64,000 nucleotides of DNA from Bordetella genomosp. 7 (GCF_002261265.1 NZ_NEVK01000001.1:248001-312000), one strand, 5' to 3'. Shown: positions 40,567-51,646, counted from the stretch's first letter. Notes: generated by a model from the sequence alone, not told the origin. A program made the numbers and translations.

Positions 40567-42951
40567 ATGGACAACGTCATATCCCTGCAGCGCCGCACCG
40601 TCACCGCCCGTACTCCTCTGCCAGCCGCCATGCTGGCGTTCCGCGCCATGGCGGGCCACGAGGCCTTGTCGCAACTGTTCGAACTCGAAGTCGACCTGGT
40701 GTCGCCCTCGCATTCGCTGGACATGAAGCAGCTGCTGGGCAAGCCGCTGACGCTGGACATCCAGGCGGCCAGCGGCATCCGCCATCTGAATGGCCACATC
40801 ACCCGCTGCAAGCTTGCCGGCCGCGAAGGGCCGACCTCGCGCCTGTACCGCTATCGCGTCACGGTGCGCCCCTGGCTCTGGTACCTGACCCAGACCTCGG
40901 ACAGCAAGATTTTCCAGAACCAGAGCGTGCCCGACGTCATCCGCACCGTGCTCGCCGAGTATCCGTTTCCCGTCGAGTACAAACTGACCGGAGCCTATCG
41001 GAACTGGGATTACTGCGTGCAGTACCAGGAGACCGATTTCGCCTTCATCAGCCGCCTGATGGAGCACGAAGGCATCTACTATTGGTTTCGCCACGACGCC
41101 GAGCAGCACACCCTGGTGCTGACCGACGACGTGACGCAGCACGAAACCTGCCCGGGCTACGACACCATTCCGTACTACGGCCCCGACCGCGTCGCAGTAC
41201 CTCGGCAGGAATACATCTCGAGCTGGGAAGTCGCCGAGCAGATCACGCCCGGCGCCTTCGCCACGTCCGACTATTTCTTCGAGACTCCCGGCGCAGACCT
41301 GCAGGCCCGCCGCAACAATCCGGGCGCCTACGACCATGGCGACCTGGAAATGTACGAATGGCAGGGGGGCTACACCAATCCTGCCGATGCCGAGCGCTAT
41401 ACCCGCGTGCGCCTGGAAGAACTGCAGTCCCGGCAGGAACAGGTAAGCGGCGGCTGCAACGTGCGCGGCATGGCGCCGGGCTGGCTCTTTACCCTGCGCA
41501 ACCATCCGCGCCAGGCAGAGAACCGCGAATATTTGATTGTTTCGGCGCACTACCGCATCCAGGAAGCCGCCCAGGCCAGCGGGCTGGACGCGGCGACATT
41601 CGATGTGGGCTTTACCGTATTGCCGGCCGCCGTGCCGTTTCGCGCGCCGCGCGTCACGCCCATGCCGCATACCCATGGCCCGCAGACGGCCAGGGTGGTG
41701 GGCAAGGCCGGCGAGCAGATCTGGACCGACGCATACGGCCGCATCAAGGTGCAATTCCACTGGGACCGGTACGGCCAGAAGAACGAGAACAGCTCATGCT
41801 GGGTGCGCGTGTCCAGCCCCTGGGCGGGCGGCGGATTCGGCGGCATCCAGTTGCCGCGCGTGGGCGACGAAGTGATCGTGGATTTCATCGGCGGCCACCC
41901 CGACCGGCCCATCGTCATCGGCCGCGTCTATAACGCGAGCAACATGCCGCCGTGGGACCTGCCCGGCAACGCGACGCAAAGCGGCTTTCTGAGCCGTTCG
42001 CGCGACGGCACGCCGGGCAATGCCAACGCGCTGATGTTCGAAGACAAGCCGGGCAGCGAACTGGTGTGGCTGCATGCCGAACGCGACCTGACCACCGAGG
42101 TCGAAGGCAACGAGCTGCACGCCACCGACGGCACGCGCACCACCTTCGTCGGCTCGCACGATACCACCGTCATCGGTTCGGGCGGCGCAGGCAATCGCGA
42201 CGTCACCGTGCATGGCACCGACACGCTGCACGTGGACGGCGATCGCACGGTAACGGTAGACGGCAGTGAAACCCATACCGTCAGGCAGGGCCGCACGGTG
42301 CGCGTTACCGACGGGCTCATGGACGAGAAATTCGACCAGGGCCTGCACACCACCATCGCTGCCCAGGGCGAAATACGCGAAGTGACCGGGCTTTTCGACG
42401 AAACCCTGCACAGCGGCGAGCGGCGGCATGTCACCGGCGATGTCAACGAGACGCTCGATGGCAATGTGACCTTTGCCATCGAAGGCGGCGGCACATTTAC
42501 GGAAACCATCCAGGCGAACCATATCCACGAACTGACCGGCACCCAGGATTCGACCATCACGGGCGAGGTTACCCATACGATCAACGGCGCGCTGACGCAG
42601 ACGGTGACCGACCCGGTCATCGTCAACGCGCAAACCAGCATGACCGTGAACACGCCCAGCTGGACGGTCAGCGGCGCCAAGCAGGCGTTCTGGGCGTCCA
42701 GCTTCGTGCGCGGCACGCCTGCGCGCGCCACGCTGGTGGGCGCGGCCGCAGACCTGTGGGGCGTGCGGCAGCAGGTGTATGCCGGCGTCAACTCGCAGTG
42801 GTCTACCGTGAAAATCGACCTGGCCGCGTTCAAGAACGGCCAGTCGGGCTTTGAGTTCGGTGGCGCGGCCACGCAGATCAAGGCGATAGGCGTGCAGGTC
42901 AAGAGTGGGGTGGCCGGCATTATTTCGCGCGCGGCCAGCATATTCACGTGA
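40567..42951 (+). CDS. vgrG: Type VI secretion tip protein VgrG
   Basis: 794 residues. VgrG trimers form the spike at the tip of the T6SS tube and carry effectors. The N-terminal gp27-like domain (about 1-380: LQRRTVTARTPLPAAMLAFRAMAGHEALSQLFELEVDLVSP, FAFISRLMEHEGIYYWFRH) is followed by the gp5 OB-fold (about 385-470: ARVVGKAGEQIWTDAYGRIKVQFHWDRYG, CWVRVSSPWAGGGFGG) and a beta-helix of gp5-type repeats (about 500-700). A short tail (about 715-794) has no recognised domain. It is the first gene of a tightly spaced operon through the immunity gene at 48598; no T6SS structural genes are in the window. Confidence 0.96.
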   Translation: MDNVISLQRRTVTARTPLPAAMLAFRAMAGHEALSQLFELEVDLVSPSHSLDMKQLLGKPLTLDIQAASGIRHLNGHITRCKLAGREGPTSRLYRYRVTVRPWLWYLTQTSDSKIFQNQSVPDVIRTVLAEYPFPVEYKLTGAYRNWDYCVQYQETDFAFISRLMEHEGIYYWFRHDAEQHTLVLTDDVTQHETCPGYDTIPYYGPDRVAVPRQEYISSWEVAEQITPGAFATSDYFFETPGADLQARRNNPGAYDHGDLEMYEWQGGYTNPADAERYTRVRLEELQSRQEQVSGGCNVRGMAPGWLFTLRNHPRQAENREYLIVSAHYRIQEAAQASGLDAATFDVGFTVLPAAVPFRAPRVTPMPHTHGPQTARVVGKAGEQIWTDAYGRIKVQFHWDRYGQKNENSSCWVRVSSPWAGGGFGGIQLPRVGDEVIVDFIGGHPDRPIVIGRVYNASNMPPWDLPGNATQSGFLSRSRDGTPGNANALMFEDKPGSELVWLHAERDLTTEVEGNELHATDGTRTTFVGSHDTTVIGSGGAGNRDVTVHGTDTLHVDGDRTVTVDGSETHTVRQGRTVRVTDGLMDEKFDQGLHTTIAAQGEIREVTGLFDETLHSGERRHVTGDVNETLDGNVTFAIEGGGTFTETIQANHIHELTGTQDSTITGEVTHTINGALTQTVTDPVIVNAQTSMTVNTPSWTVSGAKQAFWASSFVRGTPARATLVGAAADLWGVRQQVYAGVNSQWSTVKIDLAAFKNGQSGFEFGGAATQIKAIGVQVKSGVAGIISRAASIFT

Positions 42952-42963
42952 GGCCCGGACAAC

Positions 42964-43368
42964 ATGACCAATCTTGCATGGTGGGTGGCCGGCACTGTAG
43001 CAACGGTGTTGTTCGTGGGTTTTGTCGCCATGATTGTGCGCGACAACGCCCGGCTGTTTGACCAGGAACGCGCCCTGGCCGGGCAGCTGGCGCAGTCGGG
43101 GCAGCCCGCCGTGGCCACGGTGCTGGCGCTGGAGCGCCAGCCGGGGGGAAGACCGTACGCCGCGCCGATGAAGATGCGGCTGCGCTACGCAGATACACGC
43201 GGCCGCGAGCAGACGGTCGAGCTGCGGCTGTATATCGATCGCGAATTGCTTGCCGGCTTCATGCCGGGCCAGGCCGTGCACGTGCGCTACGACCCGCAGC
43301 AACCTGGCAGCATTGCCATCGACCGCGAGCTCAGCCCCACGGATGTCCCGGCGTCATGGCGCAGTTGA
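42964..43368 (+). CDS. DUF3592-like membrane protein in the VgrG operon
   Basis: 134 residues: one N-terminal membrane segment (AWWVAGTVATVLFVGFVAMIV, about 5-25), a short helix, then a beta-rich domain (about 45-125: GQPAVATVLALERQ ... MRLRYADTRGREQTVELRLYIDRELLAGFMPGQAVHVRYDPQQPGSI) of DUF3592 type. The role is unknown; related small membrane proteins recur in vgrG/DUF2169 gene clusters. It starts 12 bases after vgrG and ends 10 bases before the next gene. Confidence 0.75.
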   Translation: MTNLAWWVAGTVATVLFVGFVAMIVRDNARLFDQERALAGQLAQSGQPAVATVLALERQPGGRPYAAPMKMRLRYADTRGREQTVELRLYIDRELLAGFMPGQAVHVRYDPQQPGSIAIDRELSPTDVPASWRS

Positions 43369-43378
43369 GGGGGCGGGC

Positions 43379-46006
43379 ATGAAGATCGTCAAGCCATTGC
43401 GCCTGGGCCTGTTGAACCGGCCCTACATGATGCGCGGAAGATCGGCTCTGGGCATCAGCGCGCTGGCGCTGGCCAGTCTGGACGCGCGGGCTTTGTTGCT
43501 GCCCGAGGCCGAGCTGTGGGAACTGGCCGGCGAGGCGCTGGGCGAAGACGGCGTGCTGGACCTGGGCGTGCCCAAGCCCTGCGCCGAGTTCCTCGTCACC
43601 GGCAACGCGTACACCGCGCACCAGGCGCGCCGGGATGCCTGCGCGGTGCGTGTGCGAGTGGGCGACAGGCAGAAAAGCCTGATGGTGTTCGGCGACCGGT
43701 TCTGGGTGGGCCAGCAGGCCAGCGAGCCGCTGCCGTACGAAATCATGCCGCTGGACTGGCGCCATGCCTACGGCGGCCCGTCTTATCCGGACAACCCGCA
43801 GGGGCGCGGCGCGGACGATGAGTTCATCAACGGCGTGCGCACCCGCCGCCTGCCCAACATCGAGCCCCTGGAAGGCCGCATGGCGCGGCCTGACCAACAG
43901 CCCGCGCCCGCGGGGCTGGGGCCGGTGTCGCCGCTGTGGCCGCGCCGTTTCGAGCGCGTCGGGGCCTATCACGACAGTTATCCGGATACCGCCTTTCCGG
44001 GGTTCCTGGACACGCTGGACCCCCATTTTTTCAACGCTGCGCCGCCCGACCAATGGTGGCCCGGCCGCCCCGAACTTGCGCCCGGTATCGATTACGAGTT
44101 CTGGAACATGCACCCGCGGCATGCCTGCATGCAGGGTGTACTGCCGGACTGGCGCGCGCGCTGTTTCGTTCGGCGCGCCGCCACCCAGGCCCTGGAGGCC
44201 GTGCCGCTCGCACTGACGACGGCCTGGTTCTTTCCCGACCGCGAGCGGGTGCTGCTGATCTATCAGGGCGTTGCGCCGCTTGCCGAAGATGACGGCGCGG
44301 ATGTGGACCTGCTGATGCCCGCCCTGGACACGGGCGTTGATGAGCGGCCCATGTCTCATTACGAGGCCGTGCTGGCGCGGCGGCTGGACCCGGACTATGG
44401 GCCGCTGCACGTGCTGCTCGATGATGAACTGCTGCCGGCCGGGCACCTGGGGCCCTGGGAATCGCTGGCGGCATGGAATCCGATGCGCAGCCCGCTGGCC
44501 CGCAACCAGCATGCGCGCGCGGCGTCGATGCGCGCGCACATGCAGGCCGAGGCGCAGGCCGCCGGATTGGATGCGCAAGCCTTTGACGTGACGCTGCCCC
44601 CGGACACTGCCTTGCCCGCCTTGCAGGACCTGCCGTCGATGGCCCGGCAGGCAGCGCAGGCCGCCCAAGAGGCGCGTATCGACATGCTGCATGCGCGCAG
44701 GCAGGTAGCCGCGCAGATACGCGACCAGGCCTGCGACATGCCGGCCGGCATGAACGCCGCCACATTGCTCGACAGCGCCGAGAAGCCCGCCAGGGGCGGG
44801 CCGCCGACGCTGCTTGGGCATCCCGGCCTGGCGGAGCTGCAGGCGCTTGCGTCGCGCCGGCCGCCCGAGCCGGGCGGGCAGGCGCTGGATGACGCGTCGG
44901 TGCGCGGCATGATGAAACAGGCCGACGACCAGCTGCGGTCGCTGTATCTGCAGGGCGCGCACCTGCAGCCGCCCGCCGACGCGGCAAGGCCGGCGCGCGC
45001 GGCGCGCATGAGGCGCCGGGTGCAGTCCATCATGGCCGGCAGCCGCGATCTGTCCGGCCTTGACCTGACCGGCGCCGACCTGTCGGGGCTGGACCTGCGT
45101 GGCGCCCGATGTGCAGGCACGATGTTCGAAGGCGCCGACTTGTCGGGCGCGCGCCTGGACGGTGCGGACTTGACGCGCGCGGTGCTGGCGCGTGTGCGGG
45201 CGCAGGGCGGTTCATGGCGCGCCACGCAGTTGCATGGCGCCAATCTGGGGAGCGCCGTGTTGCGGGATATCGACCTTGGCCAAGCCACGATGACCGACTG
45301 CGAACTGACGGGGCTCAGGCTCAGCCATTGCCGGCTGGCGGGCCTGGCCATGAAGAATTGCGCCCTGGCAGAAACGGAATGGACCGATTGCTGCTGCGAC
45401 GGCGCCAGTTTTGATACGGTGACGTTCTGGCAACAAGCCCGCCTGACGCGCGTGAGTTTCGCCAACGCGAGCATGACGCGCGTAAGCTGGGTGGACTGCG
45501 TGCTCGACGAAGCGGCGTTCGGCGACGCGCAGTTCGTGCGTTGTTCGTGGGTGCAGTCGCATTGCGTGACGCCGCCGGACTTTACGCGCGCGCAACTGAC
45601 CACTTGCTGCGCGGTAATGACCGATATGGACGAGGCAGTGTTCGCGGGGGCCTTGCTGCGCGAGTGCAGCCTGCGCGGTATCGGCCTGGCGAGCGCCGAT
45701 TTCGGCAAGGCCGGCCTGCTGCGCTGCGACCTGTCGGGTGCGGACCTGCGCGGCGCCGACCTGTCGGGCGCGTGCGCGGACGAGTCGCTGTTCATCCGCG
45801 CCTTGCTCGACGGCGCCGATTGTTCAGATGCCGACCTGAAGCAGGCATTGCTGCACGATGCCACGCTTGCACATGCCAGCCTGCGCGGCGCCAACCTGTT
45901 TCGCGCCGATCTGGCGCGCGCGCGGCTGGATGGCAGTACCGATACGCGGGGCGCCTACGTGCACCTGGCCAACACGCGGCCCGTCGCGCCCAAGGCGTCA
46001 TGCTGA
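43379..46006 (+). CDS. DUF2169 T6SS adaptor with pentapeptide-repeat C-terminus
   Basis: 875 residues from the ATG at 43379 (MKIVKPLRLGLLNRPYMMRGRSALGIS). The N-terminal DUF2169 domain (about 20-330: KSLMVFGDRFW, PYEIMPLDWRHAYGGPSYPDNPQGRG, DYEFWNMHPRHACMQG) occurs beside VgrG and PAAR effectors, and members act as loading adaptors for T6SS effectors. A middle Ala/Gln-rich helical region (about 370-550) leads to a long pentapeptide-repeat stack (about 555-870: SGLDLTGADLSGLDLRGARC, then LRGADLSGACADES). The last 7 bases overlap the start of the next gene. Confidence 0.88.
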   Translation: MKIVKPLRLGLLNRPYMMRGRSALGISALALASLDARALLLPEAELWELAGEALGEDGVLDLGVPKPCAEFLVTGNAYTAHQARRDACAVRVRVGDRQKSLMVFGDRFWVGQQASEPLPYEIMPLDWRHAYGGPSYPDNPQGRGADDEFINGVRTRRLPNIEPLEGRMARPDQQPAPAGLGPVSPLWPRRFERVGAYHDSYPDTAFPGFLDTLDPHFFNAAPPDQWWPGRPELAPGIDYEFWNMHPRHACMQGVLPDWRARCFVRRAATQALEAVPLALTTAWFFPDRERVLLIYQGVAPLAEDDGADVDLLMPALDTGVDERPMSHYEAVLARRLDPDYGPLHVLLDDELLPAGHLGPWESLAAWNPMRSPLARNQHARAASMRAHMQAEAQAAGLDAQAFDVTLPPDTALPALQDLPSMARQAAQAAQEARIDMLHARRQVAAQIRDQACDMPAGMNAATLLDSAEKPARGGPPTLLGHPGLAELQALASRRPPEPGGQALDDASVRGMMKQADDQLRSLYLQGAHLQPPADAARPARAARMRRRVQSIMAGSRDLSGLDLTGADLSGLDLRGARCAGTMFEGADLSGARLDGADLTRAVLARVRAQGGSWRATQLHGANLGSAVLRDIDLGQATMTDCELTGLRLSHCRLAGLAMKNCALAETEWTDCCCDGASFDTVTFWQQARLTRVSFANASMTRVSWVDCVLDEAAFGDAQFVRCSWVQSHCVTPPDFTRAQLTTCCAVMTDMDEAVFAGALLRECSLRGIGLASADFGKAGLLRCDLSGADLRGADLSGACADESLFIRALLDGADCSDADLKQALLHDATLAHASLRGANLFRADLARARLDGSTDTRGAYVHLANTRPVAPKASC

Positions 46007-47082
46007 CGCCCGCCGACTTGCAGGCCCGCGTCAAGGGCGGCGAGATGCTGGCCGGCCTGGATCTGCGCGGCCTGTCGTTGCGCGGCATGGACATGGCCGG
46101 CGCCGTGCTGCATGACTGCGACCTGACAGGCGCCACCCTGGCGGACACCGATTGGCGCGACAGTCGCTTCCATGCCTGCCGCATGTCGCACACCGATTGG
46201 CGCGGCGCGGATATCAGCCATTGCGCCTACTTCCGCTGCGCACTGGAGCAGGCCGATTTCCGTGCTGCCGTGTGCAACGAGGCCGCGTTTACGGAATGCC
46301 GGGCGCGGGGCATAGATTTCAGCGGCACGACGCTGGCGGCCTGCCACTTTACCCAGACCGACCTGGCCCATTCGCGTTGGGAGGCCGCCCAGCTGCATGA
46401 CGGATCCTGCGGCGAATGCGCGCTGGAGCACGCGAGCTTTGCGCAAGCCAGCCTGGTCAAGGTTGTGTTTATGCACGCCGATCTGCGGGTCACGGTATTG
46501 AGCGGGGCTGCGCTGGACAAATGCGTGTTCACCGAAGGCGACCTGCGCGGCCTGGCGCTGGGCGGGCAGCGGCTGGAAGGCTGCCAGTTCATCGATGCGC
46601 GCATGGATGGCTGCGACCTGAGCTGGGCGCAACTGCGGCAGGCCAACTTCAAGGGCGCATCGCTGCGCGGCGCGCGGCTGGTGCAGGCTCGCGCCGACCG
46701 GGCGCTGTTCGTGCAGGCCGACCTGACCCAGGCCGATGCAACAGGGGCTTCATTTGTGCAGAGCATGTGGCCCGACGCCTGCCTGGATGGCGCGACGCTG
46801 AGCGGGGCGAACCTGACGCAGGCGGTGCTGCATCGTGCGCGCTGCGCCGCCGCGCGGTTTGATGGGGCGCAGTTGGGGTATGCCGATTTTTCGTGCGCCG
46901 ACCTGCGCGATGCCGACCTGCGGCACGCCAGCTTCGGGCGCACCCAGTTGCACCGCGCGCTGACCGAGGGCGCACGCTGGACGACGCGCGCCGGCGTGCT
47001 GGAAAACGATGCCGCCCTGTATGAGGCCGAGCTGTGGTCGGCCCGCCGCCCTGGCGCGACTTCGGCCGCGTCAGGGCCCTAG
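46000..47082 (+). CDS. Pentapeptide-repeat protein in the VgrG operon
   Basis: 360 residues, nearly all pentapeptide repeats of the A(D/N)LxX type (LAGLDLRGLSLRGMDMAGAVLHDCDLTGATLADTDWRD ...), which form a right-handed quadrilateral beta-helix. The ATG at 46000 lies inside the last codons of the DUF2169 gene, and the repeats of the two genes are similar in style. Together they may form one scaffold split in two, or a receptor-chaperone pair for the effector that follows. No enzyme motif is seen. The gene ends 18 bases before the effector. Confidence 0.85.
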   Translation: MLTPADLQARVKGGEMLAGLDLRGLSLRGMDMAGAVLHDCDLTGATLADTDWRDSRFHACRMSHTDWRGADISHCAYFRCALEQADFRAAVCNEAAFTECRARGIDFSGTTLAACHFTQTDLAHSRWEAAQLHDGSCGECALEHASFAQASLVKVVFMHADLRVTVLSGAALDKCVFTEGDLRGLALGGQRLEGCQFIDARMDGCDLSWAQLRQANFKGASLRGARLVQARADRALFVQADLTQADATGASFVQSMWPDACLDGATLSGANLTQAVLHRARCAAARFDGAQLGYADFSCADLRDADLRHASFGRTQLHRALTEGARWTTRAGVLENDAALYEAELWSARRPGATSAASGP

Positions 47083-47100
47083 CTTACAACCGGAGGCTCT

Positions 47101-48006
47101 GTGTTCGCCGACTGCCAGCTCATGGGAATGGACCTGGCCTTTCCCGATATTTGCAAGACGCCCCCTGCGTTGTTGCCGGTTCCGTACCCCAACTTTGCGC
47201 TCGGGCCGATGGCGATTCCCAATGTGTGGAACACGCTGCTGATGATGATGCCGGCGCACAACCTGCTCACCACCATTCCCATCACCAATGGCGACAATCC
47301 CGGCGTGGCCCTGGGGTTGATTTCCCAGACGGTGATGGCGCAGGCGCGCCGCATCACCTGCGTGCCGAATGTGTTGTTCGGGTGCATTCCCGCCACCCGG
47401 CTTACGGGGCTGACCATCCAGAACACCATCAATGCGCGCGGCATGCGGGTGCTGCCCAGTCAGCTGAAAGTGGTGTTGCTGGGCGGCGGAGCAGGCGCCG
47501 GGCGGGCGGCGTCGGCCGCGCGCGGCGCGGGGGTGGGCGGCACGACGCGCACTGGCCGCCTGGCGGCGCGCGCGTCGGGCAAGTCCGGCCAGGGCCGCGC
47601 GGCGCCCGCCCCGAGCGCGGCGTCGCGCCCGGCCACGCCGGCGGCCAGGTCGGCCCCGCGGGGCGGCCAGCCCCGCGCCGAACCGCCCAAGGCCGATCCA
47701 CGCTACAAGCGCGGCAAGTTTCGCAAGGGCGTGCGCGACCAGGCCTGGGACGCCGCCAAGGGCAGGGACGGCAAGGTGCGCGACCCCGTGTCCGATAAGG
47801 TGATGAAGAAAGACGAGCCCTGGGATATGGGGCACAAGCCGGGTTTCGAGCATCGCAAGCACGCCAGGAGCGCCGCCGAGCGGAACATCGACCGCAAGCA
47901 GTTCCTCGATGAATACAATGACCCTTCCCACTACCGGCCCGAACTGCCCAGATCCAACCGCAGCCACCGGGGCGAACTGAAAACGGACGACTATTTTGGC
48001 TACTGA
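47101..48006 (+). CDS. DUF4150 (PAAR-like) T6SS effector with C-terminal GH-E-type nuclease domain
   Basis: 301 residues from a GTG at 47101 after CCGGAGGCTCT. Residues 1-125 form a DUF4150/PAAR-like spike-cap domain (DICKTPPALLPVPYPNFALGPMAIPNVWNTLLMMM). Residues 130-205 are a Gly/Ala/Pro/Arg linker. Residues 205-301 look like a toxin of the HNH/Endo VII fold, GH-E group: KVRDPVSDKVM, WDMGHKPGFE (G244-H245), FLDEYNDPSHYRPELPRSN and HRGE (E292). The GH...E residues would be the catalytic metal-dependent nuclease centre. A nuclease effector delivered on the VgrG tip is inferred from domains and context. Confidence 0.82.
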   Translation: MFADCQLMGMDLAFPDICKTPPALLPVPYPNFALGPMAIPNVWNTLLMMMPAHNLLTTIPITNGDNPGVALGLISQTVMAQARRITCVPNVLFGCIPATRLTGLTIQNTINARGMRVLPSQLKVVLLGGGAGAGRAASAARGAGVGGTTRTGRLAARASGKSGQGRAAPAPSAASRPATPAARSAPRGGQPRAEPPKADPRYKRGKFRKGVRDQAWDAAKGRDGKVRDPVSDKVMKKDEPWDMGHKPGFEHRKHARSAAERNIDRKQFLDEYNDPSHYRPELPRSNRSHRGELKTDDYFGY

Positions 48007-48598
48007 CGCGTCTCCCGCCGTAACGCCGCAACGCAAGGCCGTGGCCCGGCATGTGCTGGATGTGTTCGACGGCGCACCGGTGGTGCATGCCTACCACCAC
48101 GACACGCTGGCGCTGTCGATCGACATCCTGGAAGTCGATGACAGCCCCGATGACGGGCTGGTGTCGTATTCCACGCTGGGGCTGTTCGAGACCCTGCTGC
48201 GCCACGGCGACGGCACGCCCTTGGAAACGCGGGTAGAACTGTGCGCCGAGGCCCCGCAAGAGCAAGACCTGTGGGGCAATATCCTCGGCACCGCAGCCTT
48301 CGGGCTGATGCGGTCAGGGCAGGCCGTGGGCCCCGGCAGCGTGCTGCGCGACTGCGTGCTCGAGTACTACCCGCAATGCAGCGTTCCGCATCTTTATCTG
48401 TGCGCGCCGTTTTCGTGGCAGGACGGCGAGTTCGCCCGTGTCGAGGTCGACGGCGAGCCGGTCAACTGGCTGCAGGCGTTTCCGATCAGCGAAGCCGAGC
48501 GCCAGTACGTGCAGGAGCATGGCGCCGATGCGTTCGAAGACATCCTGCTCGAGCAGGATCCCGACCTCTACGATCTCGAACGCCCGTCGGTCGTATAA
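47996..48598 (+). CDS. SUFU-family immunity protein for the nuclease effector
   Basis: 200 residues read from a TTG at 47996, overlapping the effector stop by 11 bases. The domain (about 20-195) matches the Suppressor-of-fused family: WGNILGTAAFGLMRSGQAVGPGSVL, VPHLYLCAPFSWQD and a C-terminal VNWLQAFPISEAERQYVQEHGADAFEDIL. SUFU proteins are a common immunity type for polymorphic toxins with nuclease domains. The overlapping start and position directly after the effector support the role. The true start could be a later codon (the SUFU core begins near VLDVFDG). Confidence 0.82.
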   Translation: MATDASPAVTPQRKAVARHVLDVFDGAPVVHAYHHDTLALSIDILEVDDSPDDGLVSYSTLGLFETLLRHGDGTPLETRVELCAEAPQEQDLWGNILGTAAFGLMRSGQAVGPGSVLRDCVLEYYPQCSVPHLYLCAPFSWQDGEFARVEVDGEPVNWLQAFPISEAERQYVQEHGADAFEDILLEQDPDLYDLERPSVV

Positions 48599-48638
48599 CA
48601 CCGCCACCCGCCCCCGCCGGGTGGCCACAGCAACATCA

Positions 48639-48651
48639 GGTGTCTGACACC
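48639..48651. repeat. Single GGTGTCTGACACC palindrome after the immunity gene
   Basis: A perfect 13-base copy of the element that makes up the arrays at 21.2 and 39.2 kb, in the 83-base gap between the convergent immunity and glpK genes. It marks the right side of the VgrG island. Confidence 0.85.
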
Positions 48652-48681
48652 ATACGAACTCGCGCGGGCCGCGCCTGTTTC

Positions 48682-50202
<1,521 letters not shown>

Positions 50203-50215
50203 GGATGCCTGCCTA

Positions 50216-51646
50216 TCAACCTTGCAGTTGAGCCCCGGCCTGCGGCGCCAGCCGCCTGAACGACAGCGTAGAGGCCGCGCACAGCACGCCGATGACCACG
50301 AACGCCACCATCGCGTCGCCAGTGGCGAAATGGTCGGCGCCACGCACAGCCATGCTGATATTCAGCGTGACCGCGGCCACCCCGACCCCCAGGCTGATGC
50401 CCAGTTGCTGGGCCATGGCCGCAAAACTGCTGGCGCTGCTCATGCGCTCGGGCGCGATGTCGGCATAGGTTAGCGTATTTACCCCGGTGAACTGCAAGGA
50501 CCGGAAGAAGCCGCCCACCAGCAGGATGCCGATCAGCAGCCACACCGGGGTGCCTGGCGTGAACGCGGCGCAGGCCATGATGAACAGCCCCGTGAGCACC
50601 GCGTTGACGGTCAGCACGCGCCGGAAACCGAAATGCCGCACGATGGGGGTGGCCACGAACTTCATCAGCAGCGCGCCGGCCGCGCTGGCAAAAGTGATAA
50701 GCCCGGCCGAGAACGGCGTCAGCCCGAACCCCACCTGCAACTGCACGGCCAGCAGGAAGGGCATCGCGCCCACCGCAAACCGGCACAGGTTGCCGCCCAG
50801 CACCGAAATGGCGAAGGTCGGCTCTCGCAGCAGGGTGAGGTCGAGGATGGGGTGGGCGGCCCGCCGGGCATGCCACACGTACAGGCCGCCGCAGACCAGG
50901 CCCACGAGGGCCATGCCCGCCACCATCAGGGGCGGCACCAGGCTGTGGCCCAGCGCCTCGAAGGCGCTGACCAGGGTGGCCAGGCAGACGGCGCTGAGCA
51001 GAAAGCCCAGCCAGTCCAGGCGCGGCGTGGACGCCTCGCGGATTTCGGGCACGTAGCGGCGCACCAGCGCAATGCCCGCGATGCCTATGGGTATGTTGAT
51101 CAGGAAAATCCAGTGCCAGGACATGTAGGTGACCATGAATCCGCCCAGCGGCGGCCCGATCACGGGGCCCAGCAGGGCCGGTATGGACAGGAAAGACATG
51201 GCCTTGAGCAGGTCTTGCTTGGGCACCACGCGCAGCAGGATGATGCGCCCCACCGGCACCATCATGGCGCCTGCCATACCCTGCACGACGCGCGCGGCCA
51301 CCAGCTGGGCCAGGCTGTGCGACATCGCGCAGGCGATCGAGCTCAGGGTGAACAGGGCGATGGCGGCGGTGAACACCCGGCGAGCGCCATAGCGGTCGGC
51401 GGCCCAGCCGCTGACGGGCACGAACACCGCCACTGCCAGCAGATAGGACGTAATGGCCACATTGAGCCGCACCGCCGTGGTCTGCAGCGACTGCGCCATG
51501 GCCGGCAGGGCCGTGGCGACGACGGTGGAGTCGAGCATCTGCATGAAAAGCGCGCACCCGACAATGAAGGGAATCATCCGCGCCGCGCGGGCCGCGTCCG
51601 GGGAAGGGGGAGGAGAGGAGGCTGGTGCGACGGAATCTGCAGACAT
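50216..51646 (-). CDS. DHA2-family MFS efflux transporter (EmrB/QacA type)
   Basis: 476 residues from the ATG at 51646 ([14 protein letters not shown]), with about 14 membrane segments. The N-terminal [27 protein letters not shown] carries the DHA2 [11 protein letters not shown] motif; [13 protein letters not shown] is the motif-A loop; [15 protein letters not shown] and [16 protein letters not shown] are family motifs. Drug or small-molecule export by proton antiport is the usual job; the substrate is unknown. No emrA-like membrane fusion protein adjoins it. glpK follows on the same strand. Confidence 0.9.
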   Translation of the reverse strand: MSADSVAPASSPPPSPDAARAARMIPFIVGCALFMQMLDSTVVATALPAMAQSLQTTAVRLNVAITSYLLAVAVFVPVSGWAADRYGARRVFTAAIALFTLSSIACAMSHSLAQLVAARVVQGMAGAMMVPVGRIILLRVVPKQDLLKAMSFLSIPALLGPVIGPPLGGFMVTYMSWHWIFLINIPIGIAGIALVRRYVPEIREASTPRLDWLGFLLSAVCLATLVSAFEALGHSLVPPLMVAGMALVGLVCGGLYVWHARRAAHPILDLTLLREPTFAISVLGGNLCRFAVGAMPFLLAVQLQVGFGLTPFSAGLITFASAAGALLMKFVATPIVRHFGFRRVLTVNAVLTGLFIMACAAFTPGTPVWLLIGILLVGGFFRSLQFTGVNTLTYADIAPERMSSASSFAAMAQQLGISLGVGVAAVTLNISMAVRGADHFATGDAMVAFVVIGVLCAASTLSFRRLAPQAGAQLQG

